Of a stretch of 15,174 bases of DNA, positions 1 through 6,277 are shown piece by piece. The translations under genes and the position numbers were made by a program. The stretch spans positions 1-15,174 of the forward strand of contig DATDMG010000037.1 of the NCBI GenBank assembly GCA_036518955.1, read 5' to 3'. The stretch comes from DATDMG01 sp036518955 (GTDB lineage Bacteria; Actinomycetota; Actinomycetes; Actinomycetales; Kineosporiaceae). The notes beneath the pieces were generated by a model. The model was not told the DNA's origin and did not search any database. It saw nothing but the letters and a program-made list of their open reading frames with translations. Each line of letters starts with the position of its first letter. Position 1 is the stretch's first letter.

Positions 1-791
1 GCGGCCTCGGCACGGACCTGGGCGACCTCCCCGCGCAGGTCCTCGACCTGGCCACGGGCGCTGTCCCGTTCACGGGTCAGCACCGACACCACCTCCGACA
101 GCCGGACCCCCTCCGCCTCGGCACGCTCGGCCCGCGCGGTCTGGGTGGCGGTGGCGGTGGTCTGGTCGGCCAGGTGCTGGCGGGTCTCGATGTGGCTGAC
201 CTGTTCGGCGGCCAGTTCCTGCCGAGCGGTAGTCGCGGTAGCAGCCGCGGCCTCAGCGGCGGCGCGAGCGGCGGTGGCTTCGGCGTCGGCGTCTTGGGCG
301 TCCGCGACGGCCTGGGCGGCTTCGGCGGCGGCCTGCTCGGCCCGGGTCTGAGCGGCGGCAGCCTCGGCGCGGGCGGTAGCGGCCTGGGCTCGGGCAGTCT
401 CGGTGGCGGCCGCGGCCTGAGCGGCGGCTGCCTCGGGGGAGTCCATCGTGCGCAGCGCCTCGACCAGGCGGTCCTGCAGCTGGCCCAGCTCACGCGCCGC
501 GAGCTCGGCCCGGCCTACCAGGTCGGCGGCAGTCGCCGCAGCCGCCGTCACGGGCTCGGATACCGCCCGCTCGGGATCCACCCCGGCCCGCGCTAGCTGC
601 GTCCGCCGCACGAGTGCGTTCCCGCGGTTGTGCAGGGTGCCCAGCACCGTCTCACCGCAGTAGCGCGCTGGCTGCCCCCGGCCCGCCTGCCGCGGCACCG
701 TCCGTGTACAGCCCGGGAACTGGCACCGCCCCGGCTCCCCAGCCGCCCCGGCCCGGCCTTGCGCCTGCGCGTCGTCCCGCTCGCCCATCAC
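1..791 (-). CDS. Zinc-finger / coiled-coil plasmid protein (KfrA-like), C-terminus beyond window
   Basis: Seen: the frame is open to the left edge, so the C-terminus is missing. The first ~60 residues hold a compact Cys/His motif (CQFPGC, then YC and H about 20 residues on). From about residue 80 there is a long run rich in Ala, Glu, Gln and Arg with heptad-like spacing (for example RAEAAAAQTRAEQAAAEAA, later GQVEDLRGEVAQVRAE), predicting a long coiled coil. The start is uncertain. GTG at 791 (or ATG at 788) has GAGAGG 8 bases upstream; in-frame ATGs at 830 and 842 have no ribosome-binding site and lie in the transposon's terminal repeats. Known: alanine-rich coiled-coil proteins such as KfrA are common in plasmid maintenance regions and help partition or autoregulate. 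Inferred: a plasmid maintenance or structural protein. The zinc-finger N-terminus differs from classical KfrA, which has an HTH there, so function is unproven. Confidence 0.7.
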   Translation of the reverse strand, partial: MMGERDDAQAQGRAGAAGEPGRCQFPGCTRTVPRQAGRGQPARYCGETVLGTLHNRGNALVRRTQLARAGVDPERAVSEPVTAAAATAADLVGRAELAARELGQLQDRLVEALRTMDSPEAAAAQAAAATETARAQAATARAEAAAAQTRAEQAAAEAAQAVADAQDADAEATAARAAAEAAAATATTARQELAAEQVSHIETRQHLADQTTATATQTARAERAEAEGVRLSEVVSVLTRERDSARGQVEDLRGEVAQVRAEA

Positions 792-801
792 CCGTGAGAC
801 C

Positions 802-840
802 TCTCGTCTCGTTGTCCTTGGATTCGTCATGTAGTTGTCC
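802..840 (-). repeat. Left-end transposase-binding repeats (2 copies, 23 bp apart)
   Basis: Read on the minus strand, 840-825 is GGACAACTACATGACG and 817-802 starts GGACAACG. The two GGACAAC motifs are exactly 23 bp apart. The same sequence occurs five times at 10495-10630 on the plus strand, so the two clusters are inverted relative to each other, as expected of transposon ends. The outer copy keeps only the inner half (GGACAAC), which places the terminus at about 813 (TGTCC reading inwards). Confidence 0.75.
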
Positions 841-849
841 ATTGGCTGG

Positions 850-1545
850 TCAGCGGCGGGGTGGCTCCTGCTCAGGGTGGTCGAGTATCCGGCCGCGGCC
901 GCCGCTCAGTTCGGGGACGTGGGTGTAGAGGGTGGCGCGGGAGACGCCCAGCAGCCGGGCGATCGAGGCCACCGTGTTGTCCGGGCGGGTGAGCAACTGG
1001 CGGGCGTGGTCGATCTGTTCGCTGGTCAGGGCCGGGGGTCGGCCCAGGCGGGTGCCTCGGGCCCGGGCGGCGTCGAGGCCTTCGCGGGTGCCCTCGACGA
1101 TGAGTTCGCGGATGAACTCGGCCAGGGCGGCGAAGACGTGGAAGACGAGCCGGCCGCCGGGGGTGGTGGTGTCCAGGGCCTCGTGCAGGCTGCGGAAGCC
1201 GACGCCGCGGCGGCGCAGTTCGGCGACCAGGGTAATCAGGTCCTGCAGGGACCGGGACAGCCGGTCCAGGGACGGAACGACCAGGGTGTCGCCGGGGCGC
1301 AGGTAGTCCAGGCAGCGGGTCAGCTCGGGCCGGTCGGCGGTCCGTCCGGACAGCTTGTCGGCGAAGGTCCGGCTGCAGCCGGCCTCGCGCAGGGCCCGCA
1401 GCTGCCGGTCCAGCAGTTGCTCGCGGGTCGAGACTCGGGCGTACCCGATCAAGGCGCCGGTCAGGACGGCGGGTTCGGCGGCCAGCAGGTCGGTGGCTGG
1501 CAGGTCGGAGGCCGGGGCAGCGGAGTCCGTGGGCGGGGTCACCAC
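850..1545 (-). CDS. Serine recombinase (resolvase/invertase family, TniR-like)
   Basis: Predicted to cut and rejoin DNA at a res site through a 5' phosphoserine, resolving transposition cointegrates. Seen: 231 residues from GTG at 1545. After a variable ~30-residue leader comes the catalytic motif IGYARVSTREQ (Ser39), then the conserved LVVPSLDRLSRS block, FHVFAALAEFIRELIVEGTREGL (dimer/E-helix region), and a C-terminal helix-turn-helix (SIARLLGVSRATLYTHV). Length and order fit a complete small Tn3-type resolvase with an N-terminal extension. The start overlaps the stop of the upstream small gene, so it is probably translationally coupled in a three-gene operon. Its position inside the left end of a TniA/TniB element fits a tniR role. 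The res site is not proven; the 2285-2547 intergenic region upstream of the operon is the best candidate. Confidence 0.9.
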   Translation of the reverse strand: MVTPPTDSAAPASDLPATDLLAAEPAVLTGALIGYARVSTREQLLDRQLRALREAGCSRTFADKLSGRTADRPELTRCLDYLRPGDTLVVPSLDRLSRSLQDLITLVAELRRRGVGFRSLHEALDTTTPGGRLVFHVFAALAEFIRELIVEGTREGLDAARARGTRLGRPPALTSEQIDHARQLLTRPDNTVASIARLLGVSRATLYTHVPELSGGRGRILDHPEQEPPRR

Positions 1546-1829
1546 GTGTCCTGACCGGGTGGCAGCAGGGCGACGGTGACGGTGAGCGGCTCGCCCGGGG
1601 ACACCTCGCGCGGCCGACCGTACATCGCGGTCACCAGGAGTTTCTCTCCCAGGCAGGCACGGCAGTACCGGGCCTGCCGCTTGCCGGGCGGGTTGTGGTC
1701 CTCGCCGAGCAGGTGGAAGTCGGCGTCGCGTTCGCGGCATCCCTCGCAGTCGTTGCGGGTGTGCGGGTAGGGCAGCCGGGGCTGCCCAGCCTCCTGGCCC
1801 GGCTCCTGGGGCTCCGGGACTCTGGTCAC
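1539..1829 (-). CDS. Small CxxC zinc-ribbon-like protein, unknown function
   Basis: A 96-residue protein starting GTG at 1829, overlapping the previous gene's stop by GTGA, and running into the resolvase start at 1545. It has two Cys pairs, CEGC (about residue 28) and CRAC (about residue 56), with a His in between, which suggests one bound zinc. The C-terminal half is a likely beta-rich segment (KLLVTAMYGRPREV, LTVTVALL). I do not recognise the family. Being sandwiched between another Cys-rich protein and the resolvase suggests all three are expressed together. It could be transposon cargo or an accessory to the resolvase; no direct evidence decides this. Confidence 0.65.
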   Translation of the reverse strand: MTRVPEPQEPGQEAGQPRLPYPHTRNDCEGCRERDADFHLLGEDHNPPGKRQARYCRACLGEKLLVTAMYGRPREVSPGEPLTVTVALLPPGQDTW

Positions 1830-2284
1830 CGGTGGCCCAGCCGGGCGCGCAGGGCGGCCGCGTGCGCGGAGTACACCTGGCCGACGTGGTCACGGCGCTT
1901 CTGGTCGTCCAGGCCGGGCCCGTCCTGGTGCAGGCGGCAGGCGGGGCAGACGACCTCGTCGGCTGCCGTGGGCACCGGGAACGTGGCCGCGCACCCGGGG
2001 CGCCGGCAGCCGGCGACGGCGTCGCGGGGCAGGAACGCCGCGGCGGTCACCTGGTGGCGGTGCCCGTCGAAGGTGCAGGTAACCTCGATCGGCCGCCCAT
2101 CGGCCAGCCGGCCGTCCGGGGTGACCGGGTAGTCCACCGTCGCCGGGGTAGCGATCACGCCGCAGCCCGGGCAGCGCAGGTACCCGGTGTCGAAGTCGGG
2201 CCGCCCCGACGGCGCCAGATCGAACGGATTGAGACCGTCGACCGGCTCGAGCGGGTCGACGGGTGGGACAGCAGCGTCAGCCAT
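1826..2284 (-). CDS. Cysteine-rich zinc-binding protein, unknown function
   Basis: A 152-residue protein starting ATG at 2284 just after a GGGGG run that may serve as a weak ribosome-binding site. An earlier in-frame extension to 2401 looks non-coding. Visible metal-binding elements are CPGC near residue 37, a Cys followed by HRH near residue 75, CRRPGC near residue 94 and CPAC near residue 115, consistent with two zinc ribbons. It is the first gene of a minus-strand operon with the 96-residue protein and the resolvase, the junctions overlapping by a few bases. It diverges from the Phd-like gene at 2548 across a 263-bp intergenic region. I do not recognise the family. Confidence 0.65.
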   Translation of the reverse strand: MADAAVPPVDPLEPVDGLNPFDLAPSGRPDFDTGYLRCPGCGVIATPATVDYPVTPDGRLADGRPIEVTCTFDGHRHQVTAAAFLPRDAVAGCRRPGCAATFPVPTAADEVVCPACRLHQDGPGLDDQKRRDHVGQVYSAHAAALRARLGHR

Positions 2285-2547
2285 CCCCCAACTGTACGGA
2301 AAAGGGCGGTCGTCAATTTGTTGGACACGAAGATTTTTGTGCACGCTTCCCGACGGGGCGGGGGGTCTCGGGACGACCGGCCGGAGCCGGTTGTGGATCA
2401 TGTCGGGAAAGGAACGTCATCCAACATGATCAACGCCATCCCGCCGTTGTGTTGAACGGACAGTCGTCAAGGACTCATGCAGGCCGATGCGTAAGGTGCC
2501 TTACGTTGTTTGGTGTAATGTAGCTTACACATTCGAGGGAGGGTGTG
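2285..2547. other. Divergent intergenic region with inverted repeats; candidate res/promoter region
   Basis: A 263-bp non-coding stretch, less GC-rich than its surroundings, between the resolvase operon (leftward) and the Phd-like gene (rightward). It contains GATCATGT near 2396 inverted as ACATGATC near 2425, TGTCGGGA at 2400-2407 and a copy of CGGACAGTCGTCAA near 2457. These could be resolvase half-sites, but I cannot assign subsites. At 2311-2326 is one sequence matching 10 of 13 fixed positions of the transposase-end site. Confidence 0.4.
2490..2530 (+). promoter_or_regulatory. Paired palindromic operators upstream of the Phd-like gene
   Basis: Two dyads lie directly upstream of the 2548 start. 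The first is CGTAAGG-TG-CCTTACG (2490-2505). The second is GTGTAA-N6-TTACAC (2513-2530). Both contain GTAA/TTAC half-sites and their centres are about 24 bp apart, which would place bound proteins on nearly the same helix face. Phd/YefM-type antitoxins usually repress their own promoters through such palindromes, so autoregulation is the natural reading. A strong Shine-Dalgarno (GAGGGAGG, 2535-2542) follows. Confidence 0.6.
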
Positions 2548-3216
2548 ATGACGACCGAGACCGAACCGCCCGCCAGCCCGGAGTTACCGACGGTGTACCG
2601 CCGTGCGGTGGCACGGTGGGGCGAGCCGCTGGGGATCGAAGACGCGCGGCAGCGGTGGGCGGACCTGGTGACCGCAGCCGAGGCGGGAACGATCACCTTG
2701 ATCCGGCGCGGGGACCGGGATGACTGGGTGGCGCTGGTGCCGATCCAGGACCTGACCGAGCCGGTCGACCAGCTACCGGTCTGGTCGCTGCGCGACGCTC
2801 GGCCCAAGCTCGGGCATCTCGTGGTGGCCGCGACCGGCCAGTGGCAGACCAGCAGCCCGCCCACGCCCCAGGTCCTGACCCGCCGCGGGCGGCCGGTAGC
2901 CGCCCTGGTGGCGGCCATGCACCTGGCGCGGCAGGTCGACCTCGGCGAACGCCTGGCCGCCGACGCTGTACTGATGGACGGTGCGACGATCACCCTGACC
3001 TACCACCCGGACCAGCCCGGCAGCATCAACGAGGACGACGACGTGGTCAACGAGCCCGAGCCCGGCGGCTTCATGGCCCTCGCCACCGACGACGCAGGCA
3101 ACAACATCGGGGTCGGGTACGGCGCGACGGCGGTCGAGGCCCTGCTCGGCCTCTACCAGCCGCGGCAACACGGCGACCTGCCCGCCGAGCTGTACGACGC
3201 CGAGCCGCCCTTCTGA
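2548..3216 (+). CDS. Tandem Phd/YefM-like antitoxin-domain protein, orphan
   Basis: A 222-residue protein starting ATG at 2548, five bases after GAGGGAGG. Residues ~30-75 (IEDARQRWADLVTAAEAG, TLIRRGDRDDWVALVPIQDL) match the Phd/YefM pattern: an A-R-x-x-(F/W/L)-x-x-L-(V/L) helix, then a strand with a charged hairpin and an ALVP-type strand. Residues ~80-135 (LRDARPKLGHLVVAATG, VLTRRGRPVAALVAA) repeat it. The C-terminal ~75 residues are acidic and contain GFMALATDDAGNNIGVGYGA followed by TAVEAL, which resembles the HicB-type fold. Known: Phd/YefM proteins neutralise toxins and repress their operon. No toxin gene follows; the next 470 bp are gene debris. It may be an orphan antitoxin, an anti-addiction gene or a regulator of distant promoters. 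Confidence 0.8.
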   Translation: MTTETEPPASPELPTVYRRAVARWGEPLGIEDARQRWADLVTAAEAGTITLIRRGDRDDWVALVPIQDLTEPVDQLPVWSLRDARPKLGHLVVAATGQWQTSSPPTPQVLTRRGRPVAALVAAMHLARQVDLGERLAADAVLMDGATITLTYHPDQPGSINEDDDVVNEPEPGGFMALATDDAGNNIGVGYGATAVEALLGLYQPRQHGDLPAELYDAEPPF

Positions 3217-3360
3217 TCGTCAACCCGTCACCACGACGCTCCCGACCACCCCCCCTTCGTGGCGTCGAGATCGCGGACGATCCGGCGCAGATCCTCGACC
3301 ACGGCCCAGACGCATCGAAGGTCAACCCCGTTTGCGGCTGGTGACAGCTTCCTTACCGAC

Positions 3361-3380
3361 AGGCCGTCATGAGACGGCCT
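3361..3380. terminator. Perfect 8-bp stem hairpin with 4-nt loop
   Basis: AGGCCGTC-ATGA-GACGGCCT forms a perfect stem-loop. It overlaps the stop codon of the decayed copy of the third transposition gene. It could end transcription from the Phd-like gene, though no clear T-tract follows. Confidence 0.5.
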
Positions 3381-3487
3381 TGAGCACGGGCCCGGGCCAG
3401 GCGCGGGAGGTGAGGCTGTGCGGGTGGGACGTCGTGCGGGTGCAGGTGATCTGGGTGGGCCTGCCAGGAGGTTCGGACGGTTCGGTA
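3367..3487 (-). pseudogene. 3' remnant of a second copy of the third transposition gene
   Basis: The minus strand encodes YRTVRTSWQA, then after a one-base frame change ITCTRTTSHPHS and, at the end, LKAVS-stop. The intact gene at 6646-8082 ends FRTLHTAWPA, ITCTRTASNPHR, LRAVS-stop. At DNA level 3414-3455 and 6713-6755 also share long identical stretches (for example CGTGCGGGTGCAGGTGATC). This is therefore the tail of a related but diverged transposon, in the same orientation as the intact copy. Confidence 0.8.
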
Positions 3488-3608
3488 CCGCGAGGATCGC
3501 CACGGTGATGACCAGGCCGATGATCGGGTCGGCCTGGCGCCACCCGGCCGCGACACCGGCGGCACCGGCGACGACGGCCAGCGACGTGAATCCGTCGGTG
3601 CGCGCGTG
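3486..3608 (-). pseudogene. Internal fragment of a cation diffusion facilitator (CDF) transporter
   Basis: The translated fragment is about 41 residues and starts HARTDGFTSLAVVAGAAG, then ADPIIGLVITVAIL. In CDF metal/proton antiporters the fifth membrane helix carries a metal-binding H/D-x-x-x-D motif (here HARTD) followed by this SLAVV...G and the AD-P-I-(I/V)-G-L helix. Both ends stop abruptly: on one side at the truncated resolvase region (~3609), on the other at the tail of the transposition gene (~3487). It is non-functional debris showing that a metal-efflux gene was once carried here. Confidence 0.75.
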
Positions 3609-3657
3609 CAGCCTACAAATCTGTCGCACCCCCCCCGTGTCCGCACCAATGCAACGC

Positions 3658-3685
3658 TGTCGGACCTCGCGTACAGTCCCGGACA
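3658..3685. promoter_or_regulatory. Possible 28-bp res-like subsite ahead of truncated resolvase
   Basis: The 28 bp open with TGTCGGAC and close with GTCCCGGACA, so the two ends are inverted copies (TGTC-GGAC / GTCC-GGACA) around a 10-bp centre. Resolvase subsites are typically about 28-30 bp with such inverted TGTC...GACA ends and lie beside the resolvase gene. It directly abuts the ATG of the resolvase remnant. A second TGTCGCAC/GTGTCCGC pair lies at 3622-3644. Inference only. Confidence 0.4.
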
Positions 3686-3759
3686 TGAAGATCGGCTACG
3701 GACGGGTCTCGACCCGCGACCAGAAACCCGGCGGTGGATGCGGCGGGTGCGGCGGGTGA
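3685..3759 (+). pseudogene. Truncated N-terminus of a serine resolvase
   Basis: The ATG at 3685 begins MKIGYGRVSTRDQ, the catalytic N-terminus of a resolvase (Ser9 in GRVS). After about residue 13 the homology stops and the frame runs through GGC/GGT repeats to a stop at 3757-3759. The sequence differs from the intact resolvase at 850-1545, so it came from another element. The breakpoint is at about 3725, just before the membrane-protein gene. Confidence 0.75.
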
Positions 3760-4607
3760 GCGGGGTCTGGGGCGTCCCCCAGTGGCTCTACGTGGTCCTC
3801 ACCGCAGGCCTGGTCGGCGTCCTCGTGCTGGTGGCGGTCCGCGGCCGGACGTTCCTGAGGTCGCACGAGGACCCTTCCGGCCAGCAGGTCTACAGCCCCG
3901 AGGAGCTCGGCTTCGCCGTCGGTGGGACCGGGCGGGCCGTGCTCACCATGCTCGCCCGGCTGCACGCCGAAGGGTTCCTGCGGCTCGACGGGGACCGGGT
4001 CCTGCCCGTCCCCGGAGCGTCCCGCAGTGACGAACACTTCGAGTACATCCTGTTGCAGGCGTTGGCCTCCGGCCCGTCGAGTGCGCGTGAGGTCCGCGAC
4101 CGGCTGGAGCGCGCGAACTACGAGTTCTTCATGGCCTGGCGGTTGGCCGGCAAGGGCGTCCTGCCGGACGGCGCCGTGCGCGCGAGCGACCCGCTGCTCC
4201 GCAGCGCGTTCCACCTGCTCAGCGTGCTGGCGCTGGTCCACGCGGTGGCCATGTTCGGCGCCCACCGGCTCGGCTGGTGGATCGCCGCCGAGGTTCCGTG
4301 CGTGCTCGCGGTCTGGGCCGCCGACGTATGGGTCCGCTACGTCGTCCCGGTACCGGGACGACGTAGCGCCGACGACCTCCGGCTGCAGCTCCTCTGCGTG
4401 AGCCGGAACGGACCGTGCGACGAGGGCTGGACGCCGGGCCGCGGTGTCCCGTCCGTGCTCGCCGACGCCGTCGCGGTATTCGGCGTGGACGCCCTGCCGC
4501 CGCAGGACCCGCTGCGCGAGGCGCTCCTCGCGGGCGGTGTCGACGACCGCGGGACGCCCCGCCGCTGGCGCTACGACGATCTCGCCCCGGCGCTCGGCCG
4601 TGGCTGA
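3738..4607 (+). CDS. TIGR04222-type membrane protein
   Basis: Predicted 289-residue membrane protein of unknown function. Seen: a hydrophobic helix near the N-terminus (WLYVVLTAGLVGVLVLVAV), a soluble segment with YSPEELGFAVGGTGRAVLTM and LARLHAEGFLRLDGD (a winged-helix-like stretch), then two more helices (SAFHLLSVLALVHAVAMFG; WWIAAEVPCVLAVWAADVW) and a C-terminal domain of ~95 residues. The PxELA-x-L-x-GG-x-x-R-A pattern after the first helix, together with paired later helices, is the signature of the TIGR04222 family found mainly in actinobacteria. The start is unsure: ATG 3738, GTG 3747 and GTG 3756 are all in frame inside a GCGGCGGGT repeat, none with a good ribosome-binding site. The gene overlaps the resolvase remnant and contains a perfect 34-bp palindrome. 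It is intact but sits among debris. Confidence 0.75.
   Translation: MRRVRRVSGVWGVPQWLYVVLTAGLVGVLVLVAVRGRTFLRSHEDPSGQQVYSPEELGFAVGGTGRAVLTMLARLHAEGFLRLDGDRVLPVPGASRSDEHFEYILLQALASGPSSAREVRDRLERANYEFFMAWRLAGKGVLPDGAVRASDPLLRSAFHLLSVLALVHAVAMFGAHRLGWWIAAEVPCVLAVWAADVWVRYVVPVPGRRSADDLRLQLLCVSRNGPCDEGWTPGRGVPSVLADAVAVFGVDALPPQDPLREALLAGGVDDRGTPRRWRYDDLAPALGRG
4335..4368. repeat. Perfect 34-bp palindrome inside the membrane-protein gene
   Basis: Each half is 17 bp (CGCTACGTCGTCCCGGT and its exact reverse complement) with no spacer, centred on GGTACC between 4351 and 4352. It lies in the coding sequence just after the third predicted membrane helix (translated as RYVVPVPGRRSA). As RNA it would form a very stable hairpin. 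Confidence 0.9.
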
Positions 4608-4703
4608 CCGGCCGCCGGGGACGGGCCCACCCGCTCGGGTCGGCATCGGGGCGTGAGACTGGTGAACTCGCGTACTCAACTGCCGTCAGTTCTTCTGCGG
4701 GGT

Positions 4704-4842
4704 TCAGCCGGATGGTGACCGTGGTCTCCGGGGGGCGTAGCGGCTCCAGGTGCCTCCTGCCTGCGCGGCGAGTCTGGCGGTGGTGACCTGGTGGTAGCCG
4801 AGGGCGTCGGCGACGACGGGGCGGGCGCATCTGGAGGACGTG
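4704..4842 (-). pseudogene. C-terminal remnant of a tyrosine recombinase (part 2, after the IS)
   Basis: The minus strand encodes PVVADALGYHQVTTARLA followed by AQAGGTWSRYAP, which I recognise as the C-terminal end of a group of actinobacterial site-specific integrases. Two frame changes are visible: one before PVVADA and one in the C-run after RYAP, where removing one C restores the usual RYAPGDH. The upstream part continues across the IS at 6528-6645. Nothing of the catalytic domain is left. Confidence 0.65.
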
Positions 4843-4863
4843 CTAGTACTACAGGGCTAGATC
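4843..4863 (+). repeat. IS left inverted repeat plus CTAG target duplication
   Basis: CTAG (4843-4846) is followed by TACTACAGGGCTAGATC (4847-4863), the exact inverse of 6507-6523, which is followed by the second CTAG at 6524-6527. Four-base CTAG duplications are typical of IS701-family elements. Confidence 0.95.
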
Positions 4864-5101
4864 TGATCATTGGTGCTGGTCAGGGCGTGTCGCCAGCCAA
4901 TGGTGGGCTGGCGGCTGTGCGGCGCGGGGCTGGGTTGCCTCCGAGCCCTGTGGGTGGTTCATGGGAATCTCCTGACGACGGATGGGTTCGGTGTCGCGGC
5001 GGGCATGGATTTCCCCGCAGCTAATTCACCGGGAAGTTCTCGGGTTGTTAGTGTCGGCGTGTCTTCTCCGAGTTACTGGCGCGCCGTGCAAGAATTCTTT
5101 C

Positions 5102-6277
5102 ATGGGTTCCATGTCAACGGATCGGGCAGGGGTCGTCTATGATGGGGCGGTGACTCCGGCCGATCTGGATGCGTGGGAATCTGACCTGCAAGACCTGCTC
5201 GCCCGGATACACCCCCTATTTTACCGGACCGAGTCCAGGCGGCACGCCGAACAGTACCTGCGCGGGTTACTGTCCCCGTTGGAACGGAAGAACGGCTGGA
5301 CGATTGCCGAGTTCGTCGGCGAGAAAGAGCCGAAAGCACTACAACGGTTCTTGAACCTGACCCCGTGGGACGCCGACGCCCTGCTGGCGGCCAACCGTGA
5401 GTACGCGATGGAACACCTCGCTGACCCGGCGGCCATCCTGGTCGCGGATCCCACCGGGTTCCCGAAAAAGGGAAAAAGATCGGTGGGCGTCCAACGGCAA
5501 TACTCGGGAACGTTGGGCCGGATCGACAACTGTCAGATCGCCACATTCTTGTGCTACGTCACACCGCAACGGGACCGGGTCTTGATCGATCGACGGCTGT
5601 ACATGCCGGAGGAGACGTGGCTGGCCGACCCGGACCGGTGCGCCACCGCCGGAGTCCCGGCAGACCTGGCCTTCGCGACGCGCCCGGAGCAGGTCATCGA
5701 GATGATCCGGAAGGCCCGGGTAGCGGGCATCCCGTTCGCCTGGTTCACCGCGGACGAGGAGTTCGGGCAGAACCCTGGCCTGCGCGAGTACCTGGAAAAA
5801 CGCCGGATCCCGTACGTGATGGCAGTGCCGAAGAACACCCCGGTCACCGACGCCACCGGCCGGGAACAACGCTGCGACCTGCTCGCCACGGAATTGCCCT
5901 CGCACAGTTGGCACCGGCGCGCGTGCGGCATCGGATCGAAAGGGTTCCGCGTCTACGACTGGGCCTTGGTCAACACTACCGATCCCGACCACCAGATCCT
6001 TTTCCGCCGATCCATCGACGACGGCGAACTGGCGTACTACCGCTGCTACAACCCCGACCACGCCCCGGTCGGTGCACTGGTCCACGTGGCTGGTGCGCGC
6101 TGGCCCATCGAAGAATGCTTCGGATCCGGCAAGAACGAGACCGCCCTTGATCACTACCAGGTCCGCACCTGGAACGCCTGGCACCGACATATCACCCTCG
6201 CCATGCTCGCCCACACCTTCCTAGCCATCACCGCGCACAAAGCTCGAAAAAAGGGGGCCCAGGCATCGAGCCGATGA
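5102..6277 (+). CDS. IS701-family DDE transposase, frame 0 product
   Basis: Catalyses cut-and-paste transposition of the IS. Seen from ATG 5102 (391 residues; ATG 5111 is an alternative): ILVADPTGFPKKG (Asp ~116), AWFTADEEFGQN (Asp ~218) and ARWPIEECFGSGKNETALD (Glu ~337) give the DDE triad, followed by the Y-x-V-R-x-W-x-A-W-H-R-H block. Family members carry after this a conserved C-terminal segment (L-I-P-L-T...EIRRLL...W-S-x-W-R-R-x-H-Q-x-x-A-R). Here frame 0 stops at 6277 without it, and the segment is in the -1 frame. A canonical slippery A AAA AAG (6247-6253) precedes the stop, so the full protein is probably a ~470-residue frameshift product ending at 6513. Confidence 0.92.
   Translation: MGSMSTDRAGVVYDGAVTPADLDAWESDLQDLLARIHPLFYRTESRRHAEQYLRGLLSPLERKNGWTIAEFVGEKEPKALQRFLNLTPWDADALLAANREYAMEHLADPAAILVADPTGFPKKGKRSVGVQRQYSGTLGRIDNCQIATFLCYVTPQRDRVLIDRRLYMPEETWLADPDRCATAGVPADLAFATRPEQVIEMIRKARVAGIPFAWFTADEEFGQNPGLREYLEKRRIPYVMAVPKNTPVTDATGREQRCDLLATELPSHSWHRRACGIGSKGFRVYDWALVNTTDPDHQILFRRSIDDGELAYYRCYNPDHAPVGALVHVAGARWPIEECFGSGKNETALDHYQVRTWNAWHRHITLAMLAHTFLAITAHKARKKGAQASSR
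6247..6253 (+). other. Predicted -1 programmed ribosomal frameshift site
   Basis: In the transposase frame the codons are CG-A AAA AAG, the classical X-XXY-YYZ heptamer used in dnaX and many IS elements. It is followed by GGGGGCCC and, at 6262-6275, CATCG-AGC-CGATG, which could pause ribosomes. A -1 slip gives GGPGIEPMNRPHPRPEQPP and continues in the conserved C-terminal tail to 6513. Confidence 0.75.

Noticed and set aside
145..663. Plus-strand Ala/Gly-rich open frames at the left edge
   Set aside because: They are the complement of the coiled-coil repeat region. The minus-strand frame is continuous from 842 to the edge with a zinc-finger motif.
3228..3345. Minus-strand stretch reading VWAVVEDLRRIVRDLDATKG
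   Set aside because: It looks protein-like over about 35 residues but has no credible start, sits beside a C-run and matches nothing I recognise; left unannotated.
3696..4679. Minus-strand open frame opposite the membrane-protein gene
   Set aside because: The product is an Arg/Glu/His/Pro-rich shadow without domains. The plus strand gives membrane helices and a family pattern.
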